NCBI GenBank assembly: GCA_964414205.1
Contig: CAYPVP010000020.1
Span: 1 to 20,409 of the forward strand
Length of the DNA: 20,409 nucleotides
DNA from: STD2-102 sp964414205
GTDB lineage: Bacteria; Bacillota; Clostridia; Christensenellales; CAG-917
Reading direction: 5' to 3'
Positions 1-6,052 of this stretch are shown in pieces; position 1 is the first letter of the stretch, and each line of letters opens with the position of its first letter. The translations under genes and the position numbers were made by a program. The notes below the pieces were generated by a model. That model made no database searches and was not told the origin of the DNA. It worked only from the letters and a program-made list of their open reading frames with translations.

Positions 1-1018
1 GTTTCAACATTTTTGGTTGGTTCAAATCATAAAAATTTGAAAAGGGAGTGATTATGTCACTTTCTACAATTTCTTGCATTTCTTCAATGTTTGTTCCAAG
101 TTGCTTGTATAGAAAATCTCGAATTTCTTTGGCAACAATTTTTGAAATTTCAAACAACTGACACACAGGAAAAGCGTGAATGGCAAATTTTCCTTTGCCA
201 AAAAAATATTGATTTTCTACGTTCATTTCATCCAATTTTGCTTTTAGGGGTGGGGTGCAATCTTTCAATCCATCATGTTCGCCTGCAACAAGATAGGAAG
301 GTGGAAATTTTTCTGTGATAAAATTTATTGGTGAAATATGCTTTTTTGCATAGTCACTCAATTCTTGATAGGGCATGCCACAATATGACTCAATGTAGAA
401 ATCCATATTGTTGAATTTTGTTTTCATTGCATCATTGATGTCATAGACACCCGAAATCAAAACAGCCCCCTTGAAAGTCAAATTTTTTGCTGAATCAGGA
501 ATGTCAAATGTGGATTTGTAGTCGATGTTTGATGAAATTGCTGCAACCATTGATGACAAATGCGCCCCTGCTGACTCTCCACCAATGAAGATGTTGTTTG
601 CATCAATGTTGAAAAGTTCTTTGTTTTTGATTGCAAAATCAATCGCTTTGACAATGTTCATTGCCTGTTGTGGGTGTTGAACATATGGCGCAAGTCCATA
701 GAAAACATTGACAACGACAAATCCAAAACTTGCAATGGTCGTTGTCAAACCTTCTCTGTTTTGAGGAAGTCCTGAAACCCAACCTCCACCGTGACAATAA
801 ACAAACATTGGCAACTTTTTGATTGGATTTTTAAGCATTGGATAGTAGACATGAAAATAGAGATTAGGATTGTTTTTGTCGTAGTGAATAAAACGCTGAC
901 ATTTGACAGTTCGTGAACGATTTGCATTCAAAATTGTCATGTAGCCAACTGCCTCCATGCCGATGTTTTTTGTTGCAACTCGCAAATATTTTGCCAAATA
1001 TCGAGATTTGTTTTCCAT
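1..1018 (-). CDS. Alpha/beta hydrolase (esterase/lipase, HSL-like), 3' end cut by window edge
   Basis: Open reading frame of at least 339 codons on the minus strand, starting at ATG 1018 after the ribosome site AAAGGAA and running off the left edge with no stop. I translated it by hand. It has the oxyanion-hole motif HGGGW at residues 76-80, the nucleophile elbow GGESAG with Ser149, an Asp249 in GEHDG and a His281 in IHAFP. This is a complete Ser-Asp-His triad in the order expected of the hormone-sensitive-lipase/acetyl-esterase (alpha/beta hydrolase-3) family. Such enzymes hydrolyse carboxyl esters in the cytoplasm. No signal peptide is visible. The length and the position of the His suggest that only a short C-terminal tail is missing. 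It has its own promoter, and a terminator separates it from the upstream acyl-CoA synthetase, so the two are probably separate transcripts. The substrate cannot be told from sequence. Confidence 0.85.
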   Translation of the reverse strand, partial: MENKSRYLAKYLRVATKNIGMEAVGYMTILNANRSRTVKCQRFIHYDKNNPNLYFHVYYPMLKNPIKKLPMFVYCHGGGWVSGLPQNREGLTTTIASFGFVVVNVFYGLAPYVQHPQQAMNIVKAIDFAIKNKELFNIDANNIFIGGESAGAHLSSMVAAISSNIDYKSTFDIPDSAKNLTFKGAVLISGVYDINDAMKTKFNNMDFYIESYCGMPYQELSDYAKKHISPINFITEKFPPSYLVAGEHDGLKDCTPPLKAKLDEMNVENQYFFGKGKFAIHAFPVCQLFEISKIVAKEIRDFLYKQLGTNIEEMQEIVESDIITPFSNFYDLNQPKMLK

Positions 1019-1044
1019 TGTAGTTTCCTTTCGCCTTTTTCTAT

Positions 1045-1073
1045 ATTTTATCAAACACAAACTTTAATTTCAA
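1045..1073 (-). promoter_or_regulatory. Promoter of the alpha/beta hydrolase gene
   Basis: On the minus strand TTGAAA (1073-1068), a 17-base spacer and TAAAAT (1050-1045) form a good sigma-A promoter. It lies about 27 bases upstream of the ATG and downstream of the preceding terminator. Confidence 0.6.
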
Positions 1074-1101
1074 TAGGTAAAATTTGAATCACAGCAAATG
1101 A

Positions 1102-1124
1102 AAAAAGGAGCATTGCTCCTTTTT
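1102..1124 (-). terminator. Rho-independent terminator after the acyl-CoA synthetase gene
   Basis: Hairpin with arms AAAAAGGAGC (1102-1111) and GCTCCTTTTT (1115-1124) around a 3-base loop. Read on the minus strand it ends in a run of six T. It sits about 75 bases beyond the stop of the minus-strand synthetase gene and upstream of the hydrolase promoter. Confidence 0.8.
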
Positions 1125-1198
1125 GTTTTGTATTGATGTTTATCATAGTCAATAGTTCTTGCAACACTGAAAGTTGCACCAAAACTTGGTCACGATGA

Positions 1199-2854
1199 TT
1201 AGTTTTGTTTGTTGTCGTTTTGGCGAATTTCCACTCGTCTAACTTTTCCACTGAATGTTTTTGGAAGTTCTGAAACAAATTCAATGATTCTTGGATATTT
1301 GTATGGAGCAGTGGTTGTTTTGACATGGTTTTGGAGTTCTTTTTTCAATTCATCAGATGGCTGATAGCCTTTTGCAAGAACGATTGTTGCTTTGACAACT
1401 TGACCACGAAGTGGGTCAGGTGCGCCAGTGATTGCACATTCCAAAACAGATGGGTGTTCCATCAGCGAACTTTCAACTTCAAATGGTCCAATGCGATAGC
1501 CACTTGATTTGATTATGTCATCTTTTCTTCCAACAAACCAAAAAATTCCGTTTTTGTCTTTCATTGCAAGGTCGCCTGTGTGATAGAACTTTCCACCACG
1601 AGCGTTTGCTGTGCGTTCAGGCTCTCCTTTGTAGTTGTAAACCAAACTGCATTTGACGCTTTCATTCAAAATTGCAATTTCGCCTTCTTCGCCGTCTTTG
1701 ACTTCATTTTCATCATCATCAATCAAGCGAACATCATAGATTGGAGTAGGCTTGCCAAGTGACCCTGAAATTGGTTCAGAAAAACCAAAAGATGCAAGCA
1801 AAACAGGAGATTCGGTTTGCCCAAAACCTTCATAGATTTTTTGACCTGTTGCATCAAAAAACTGTTTAAAAATTTCAGCATTCAAGGCTTCCCCAGCAGT
1901 TGTGCAATGGGTGAGCGAAGAAAAATTGTATATGCTCAAATCTTCTTTTATCAAAAATCTGTAAATTGTTGGAGGTGCACAAAAAGTTGTGATGTTATAT
2001 TTTGCGATGAGTGGCAAAATGTCGGTTGGTGTGAACCTACCATTGAAATCATATGCAAAAGTTGCAGAGCCTGAAATCCATTGTCCATAAATTTTGCCCC
2101 AACTTGCTTTTGCCCAACCTGTTTCTGCCATTGTAAAATGCAAACCATCATCAACGACTTGTTGCCAATATTTTGCAGTGATGATGTGCCCAAGAGGATA
2201 GAAAAAGTTGTGTTCAACCATTTTTGGCATGCCTGTTGTTCCTGATGTGAAATAGCACAGCATAGAACCATTTGAGTCTGGTCTTTCAAAATTTTGTGGC
2301 AAAACATCGCTTTGTTTTGCAAGTTCATTGTCGATAGATTTGAAATTTTCAACTGCTGAGGTGAACATTGTTTCCAAAAGTGTTTCACATTTTGGAATTG
2401 CACTTAGCATGTGTTCAATGACATCTTGTTCGTTTGTTGCAAAAAGCATTTTGACTTTTGCCGAGTTGCAACGATAGGCAATGTCTTTTTCTGTCAGCAA
2501 GTGAGTTGCAGGAATCAGTGTTGCGCCCAATTTGTGACAAGCAACGGCAACCACCCAATATTCCCAACGACGATTGAGCATTGTCATGACATAGTCGCCA
2601 CATTTTACGCCTTTTGAAATCATCAAATTGACTGCTTGGTTTGAAAGTGAAGAAAGTTGTTTGAAAGTGATAACTTTTTCGTCGCCTTCAAAATTGCACC
2701 AAACCAACGCCTTTTTTTCTGGGCATAGTTTTGCATATTCGTCTACGACATCAAAACCGAAGTTGAAATTTCTTGGAATGTTCAACTTCAATGTTTTGAA
2801 GTCTTCATAAGATTCAAATTCTGTTTTGTTCAAAAAGTTTTTTAATAAATTCAT
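1199..2854 (-). CDS. AMP-binding acyl-CoA synthetase (medium-chain/acetate type)
   Basis: A 551-residue ANL-superfamily adenylate-forming enzyme, which activates a carboxylic acid with ATP to an acyl-AMP and then transfers it to CoA. The AMP-binding P-loop YFTSGTTGMPK lies at residues 201-211, YEGFGQTE is the central adenine-binding motif, YHTGDLA carries the ribose-binding Asp, and GYRIGPFEVES marks the hinge into the C-terminal domain. KTFSGKVRR near the end holds the catalytic Lys537. Length and motif spacing match medium-chain acyl-CoA synthetases and the acetyl-CoA synthetase-like proteins common in gut Clostridia. ATG 2854 is preceded by AAAGGTGA at a 4-base spacing. The neighbour downstream on the same strand is an esterase, which could release the acids this enzyme activates, but a terminator separates them. 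The chain-length preference (acetate, butyrate or longer) is not readable from motifs alone. Confidence 0.88.
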   Translation of the reverse strand: MNLLKNFLNKTEFESYEDFKTLKLNIPRNFNFGFDVVDEYAKLCPEKKALVWCNFEGDEKVITFKQLSSLSNQAVNLMISKGVKCGDYVMTMLNRRWEYWVVAVACHKLGATLIPATHLLTEKDIAYRCNSAKVKMLFATNEQDVIEHMLSAIPKCETLLETMFTSAVENFKSIDNELAKQSDVLPQNFERPDSNGSMLCYFTSGTTGMPKMVEHNFFYPLGHIITAKYWQQVVDDGLHFTMAETGWAKASWGKIYGQWISGSATFAYDFNGRFTPTDILPLIAKYNITTFCAPPTIYRFLIKEDLSIYNFSSLTHCTTAGEALNAEIFKQFFDATGQKIYEGFGQTESPVLLASFGFSEPISGSLGKPTPIYDVRLIDDDENEVKDGEEGEIAILNESVKCSLVYNYKGEPERTANARGGKFYHTGDLAMKDKNGIFWFVGRKDDIIKSSGYRIGPFEVESSLMEHPSVLECAITGAPDPLRGQVVKATIVLAKGYQPSDELKKELQNHVKTTTAPYKYPRIIEFVSELPKTFSGKVRRVEIRQNDNKQN

Positions 2855-2900
2855 TTTTCACCTTTCGTTTCTATAAGATTTTCTAAAAGTTGTAATTGAT

Positions 2901-2909
2901 ATATTAGCA
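2901..2909 (-). promoter_or_regulatory. Probable extended -10 promoter of the acyl-CoA synthetase gene
   Basis: The minus strand reads TGC-TAATAT (2909-2901), an extended -10 element about 47 bases before the ATG. No good -35 hexamer lies 17 bases upstream. It faces away from the plus-strand promoter at 2949-2977, so this gap is a divergent promoter region. Confidence 0.4.
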
Positions 2910-2948
2910 TAGAATCTTTGATTTGTGTAGTGATATGAGGCAAAAATA

Positions 2949-2977
2949 TTGATTTGGTTTCTGAAAAGTGATATAAT
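2949..2977 (+). promoter_or_regulatory. Promoter of the wHTH-membrane pair and uvrB
   Basis: TTGATT (2949-2954), a 17-base spacer and a perfect TATAAT (2972-2977). The predicted transcription start is near 2984. The first gene therefore cannot begin at the upstream in-frame TTG or ATG codons that lie inside this promoter. Confidence 0.7.
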
Positions 2978-3017
2978 GAAACGAAATAAGATTAGAAATT
3001 GGAAAATGGTGGAAACT

Positions 3018-3434
3018 ATGATTGACGAAAACACAATTGACATTTTGAAAGCAATTCAATTTTTTTGCAAAGACAAAGATGATTTCAAAATTATTGAAGC
3101 AGATGAAATTTTGGCAAAACTTCCACAAGAGATAAATTTTGACAAAGGTCGATTGAAAGAAGTGATAAACAACCTCAAAGAAAGAGGCTACATAAATGTT
3201 AAATTTGCAACCCTTGATGAATATTGCATAGCATCAACAAAAAATGCTGAAATTGTAAATGAAACTATTGAAGAAAAATCACTCATCAAAACCATTGCAA
3301 CAGGTGAACTTGCAATAGATTCAAAAAAAGTGAAAAGAAAATTGTCAAAGGCATTTTGGAGTGCATTTTCAGGTGCATTTTTGGGCAGTGGAATCATTAT
3401 GACAATTTTTTGCGTGATTCAATCATTGATTTGA
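3018..3434 (+). CDS. Small winged-helix-like protein with C-terminal membrane anchor, unknown function
   Basis: A 138-residue protein starting at ATG 3018, preceded by GGTGG at a 5-base spacing; ATG 3006 in the same frame is the alternative. Longer upstream starts overlap the promoter. Residues 5-60 are charged and helical with the pattern of a small winged-helix fold, including a stretch ending in INNLKERGYI that resembles a recognition helix plus wing. Residues 113-136 form one hydrophobic segment preceded by the basic stretch KKVKRKLSK, so the soluble part should face the cytoplasm. It shares layout and local similarity with the next gene (INFDKGRLKEVINNL against LNFEENELKMTLNAL), so the two look like diverged tandem paralogs. 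It lies 11 bases before that gene and in the same transcript as uvrB. I do not recognise a named family, and DNA binding is only an inference from the predicted fold. Confidence 0.75.
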   Translation: MIDENTIDILKAIQFFCKDKDDFKIIEADEILAKLPQEINFDKGRLKEVINNLKERGYINVKFATLDEYCIASTKNAEIVNETIEEKSLIKTIATGELAIDSKKVKRKLSKAFWSAFSGAFLGSGIIMTIFCVIQSLI

Positions 3435-3445
3435 TGAGGTAGGCT

Positions 3446-3847
3446 ATGGCACTTGACAAAGAACACATTTTGACAAAAAAAGAAAAGGCTGTCATGAGTT
3501 TGATTTTTAAAGAAGCAAGCAAAAGTGATGGTGTGTGCTTGCTCCGACCTGTTGACATTTTTCAAAATCTTTCATATGAACTTAATTTTGAAGAAAACGA
3601 ATTGAAAATGACTTTGAATGCTTTGGCATTGGATGACTATTTCGAAATTACGGAAACAGACAAAAAAGGAGAATTTTTCTACTGCATCTCTCTTTGCAAA
3701 AAGGGGCTTGCCTATGCAAGAACAGAAAGAGATTTCAAAAAGAGCATTGGGTTGAAAGTTGTCATCACAATCGCATCATCATTGATTGCTGTCACTGTCA
3801 CGGCAATTTTGAGGTTTGTTTTGTCTAAATTGGGGATTTGGAAGTGA
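3446..3847 (+). CDS. Small winged-helix-like membrane-anchored protein, paralog of the preceding gene
   Basis: A 133-residue protein; ATG 3446 follows GAGG at a 6-base spacing. Residues 10-70 are predicted to fold like a winged helix (LTKKEKAVMSLIF, then an LLRPVDIF segment and a helix ending in LNALALDDYFEI), followed by a beta-hairpin-like segment, KGEFFYCISLCKKGLAYAR. One hydrophobic segment spans about 102-128, preceded by the basic stretch RDFKKS. The DDYFEI-YCISL-KKG arrangement recalls a conserved hypothetical family that I associate with Clostridia; this is from memory and unchecked. Its stop overlaps the GTG start of uvrB by four bases (GTGA, 3844-3847), which argues for translational coupling and a shared transcript. 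The function is unknown. Confidence 0.78.
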   Translation: MALDKEHILTKKEKAVMSLIFKEASKSDGVCLLRPVDIFQNLSYELNFEENELKMTLNALALDDYFEITETDKKGEFFYCISLCKKGLAYARTERDFKKSIGLKVVITIASSLIAVTVTAILRFVLSKLGIWK

Positions 3848-5808
3848 AAAAAAAATTTGAATTGAAAGCAAATTTTCAGCCATGTGGTGACCAACCACAA
3901 GCAATTGAAAGTTTGGTTGAAGGACTGAATGATGGTTTAAGAACACAAGTTTTGCTGGGAGTTACTGGAAGTGGCAAAACTTTTACTATGGCAAACATCA
4001 TTGAAAAAACACAAAAACCAACACTTGTCATTGCTCACAACAAAACTTTGGCTGCTCAATTATGCAATGAATTCAGAGAGTTTTTTCCAAACAATCATGT
4101 GGAATTTTTTGTTTCCTACTATGACTACTATCAACCAGAAGCCTACATTCCTCGCTCGGACACCTACATTGAAAAAGATTTGCAAATCAATGATGAAATT
4201 GACAAGTTGCGACATTCTGCCACAAGTTCGCTTGCAGAACACCAAGATGTCATTGTTGTTGCATCAGTTTCTTGCATCTATGGTCTTGGTGGACCTATTG
4301 AATACTACAAACAAGCAATATCTTTGAGAGAGGGTGAAGACTTTGACAGAGATGAATTGCTGAAACGATTGACTGAAATTCAATACAAACGTGCCGATAT
4401 AGATTTTGCTCGTTCTACTTTTAGAGTCAGAGGCGACATTGTTGACATTTTTCCATCTTCAAACAGTGAAATTGCAATCAGGGTTGAGTTTTTTGGTGAC
4501 ACCATTGAACGCATTTCTGAAATTGACAGTGTGACTTCAAAAACATTGAATGACTTGAAGCACACCGTGATTTTTCCTGCAACTCACTATGTCTATGGTG
4601 GCGACAAAGACCAAATCTTGCGTCGTATAGTGATGGACAAGCAAAATCAAGTTGAAATGTTTCAATCTGAAAACAAACTGATTGAAGCACAAAGAATTGA
4701 TGAAAGAGTAAACTATGATGTTGAAATGATTCGAGAAATGGGCTATTGCAATGGAATTGAAAACTATTCACGCTATTTTGACGGAAGAAAAGAAGGACAA
4801 CCTCCATATTGTTTGCTAGACTTTTTCAGTGATGATTTTTTGATTATCGTTGATGAAAGCCACATGACATTGCCACAAATTCGTGCAATGTACAATGGCG
4901 ACAAAGCAAGAAAAACCAATCTTGTTGACTATGGTTTCAGGTTGCCATCTGCCTATGACAACAGACCTTTGAATTTTCAAGAATTTGACAACAAAATCAG
5001 ACAAATGATTTGTGTTTCTGCAACTCCTGCTGACTATGAATTGAGTCAAGCAGACAACATTGCTGAACAACTCATTCGCCCAACAGGACTTTTGGACCCT
5101 GTCATTGAGGTCAGACCAATCAAGGGGCAAATTGATGATTTGATTGAAGAAATCAAATTGAACAATCAAAAAGAAGGAAGAACACTTGTCACCACTTTGA
5201 CAAAAAAAATGGCAGAGTCACTCACCCAATATTTGAGAGATTCAGGCTTGCGTGTCAAATATATGCACAGCGACATTGACACACTAGAAAGAATTGAAAT
5301 TGTTGCAGGACTGAGAAAAGGTGAATTTGATGTTTTGGTTGGCATCAACCTTTTGCGTGAAGGCTTGGACATGCCAGAAGTAAGGCTTGTTGCAATTTTG
5401 GATGCTGACAAAGAAGGCTTTTTGCGAAGTGAAACATCGTTGATTCAAACCATTGGAAGGGCAGCCAGAAACAGTGAAGCAAAAGTTTTGATGTATGCAG
5501 ACGTTGTGACTGGAAGCATGCAAAGAGCCATTGGCGAAACTTCAAGACGCCGAAAAATTCAAATGGAATACAACACAGCACACGGAATTGTTCCACAAAC
5601 AATCAAAAAAGACATTGTAAACAGTTTGAACATCACCAAAAAAGCCACAAAGCGAGTGGCAACTCAAAAACAAGACATCGCAAGAGAAATTGAAAGAGTC
5701 AAAGCAATGATGCAAACGGCGGCGGATGCTTTGGACTTTGAAAAAGCCATTGAATTGAGAGAAGAACTTGCTGACCTAAAACAACAAATGAAAAAACGAT
5801 TGAGTTGA
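3844..5808 (+). CDS. uvrB: UvrABC system protein B (excinuclease subunit)
   Basis: UvrB, 654 residues, close to the usual 650-670. It is the damage-verifying helicase-like subunit of nucleotide excision repair, loaded by UvrA and later bound by UvrC. Walker A GVTGSGKT is at residues 39-46, the tyrosine-rich beta-hairpin YYDYYQPEAYIP at about 92-103, and DESH (motif II) at 337-340. The helicase motif QTIGRAARN comes later. The C-terminal UVR domain (DFEKAIELREELADLKQQM), which contacts UvrC, is complete. The chosen start is GTG 3844: GGGGA lies 7 bases upstream and the codon overlaps the stop of the preceding gene in GTGA. The in-frame TTG at 3838 lies too close to that site. It is the third gene of an apparent transcript beginning at 2949-2977. 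No canonical GAAC-N4-GTTC SOS box is visible at that promoter. Confidence 0.97.
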   Translation: MKKKFELKANFQPCGDQPQAIESLVEGLNDGLRTQVLLGVTGSGKTFTMANIIEKTQKPTLVIAHNKTLAAQLCNEFREFFPNNHVEFFVSYYDYYQPEAYIPRSDTYIEKDLQINDEIDKLRHSATSSLAEHQDVIVVASVSCIYGLGGPIEYYKQAISLREGEDFDRDELLKRLTEIQYKRADIDFARSTFRVRGDIVDIFPSSNSEIAIRVEFFGDTIERISEIDSVTSKTLNDLKHTVIFPATHYVYGGDKDQILRRIVMDKQNQVEMFQSENKLIEAQRIDERVNYDVEMIREMGYCNGIENYSRYFDGRKEGQPPYCLLDFFSDDFLIIVDESHMTLPQIRAMYNGDKARKTNLVDYGFRLPSAYDNRPLNFQEFDNKIRQMICVSATPADYELSQADNIAEQLIRPTGLLDPVIEVRPIKGQIDDLIEEIKLNNQKEGRTLVTTLTKKMAESLTQYLRDSGLRVKYMHSDIDTLERIEIVAGLRKGEFDVLVGINLLREGLDMPEVRLVAILDADKEGFLRSETSLIQTIGRAARNSEAKVLMYADVVTGSMQRAIGETSRRRKIQMEYNTAHGIVPQTIKKDIVNSLNITKKATKRVATQKQDIAREIERVKAMMQTAADALDFEKAIELREELADLKQQMKKRLS

Positions 5809-5909
5809 CAAGATTTTGCGTTTTTGGAACAAACTAGTTGTGAACCAATCATTCAACACAAAAAATACAAAAAAATTTTTGAAACTTGAATAAAAAACAA
5901 AATAAATTT

Positions 5910-5938
5910 TTGAAACTATAATTTGGTAAAACTATAAT
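5910..5938 (+). promoter_or_regulatory. Promoter of uvrA
   Basis: TTGAAA (5910-5915), 17 bases, TATAAT (5933-5938). The 12-base sequence AAACTATAATTT occurs twice (5913-5924 and 5929-5940). Only the second copy has a -35 hexamer at the right distance, so the first is probably not a separate promoter. The predicted start near 5945 gives a leader of about 108 bases. The rest of the 5809-6052 gap is AT-rich without another clear element. Confidence 0.7.
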
Positions 5939-5943
5939 TTTAT

Positions 5944-5962
5944 TTTTGAAAATGTTTCAAAA
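5944..5962. promoter_or_regulatory. Palindrome at the uvrA transcription start (candidate operator)
   Basis: Perfect inverted repeat TTTTGAAA-ATG-TTTCAAAA beginning six bases after the -10 box, so it covers the predicted start site. The position suits a repressor operator. It does not match the Bacillota LexA box (GAAC-N4-GTTC): the half-sites are GAAA/TTTC with a 3-base centre. A regulatory role is inferred only. Confidence 0.4.
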
Positions 5963-6052
5963 CAAGTGCAAAATTTTTAACTAATAAGTGTAAATTTATA
6001 TGGCAAGTGAAACATTGCACTGTCAAAAGAAATTGAACCACCAAGGATAATT

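Noticed and set aside
1951..2403. 150-codon minus-strand frame inside the acyl-CoA synthetase gene
   Set aside because: It is an out-of-frame shadow; the in-frame gene has all the family motifs.
2949..3017. Longer start of the first wHTH-like gene (from TTG 2949 or ATG 2976)
   Set aside because: The region holds the TTGATT-17-TATAAT promoter, so it is upstream of the transcript start.
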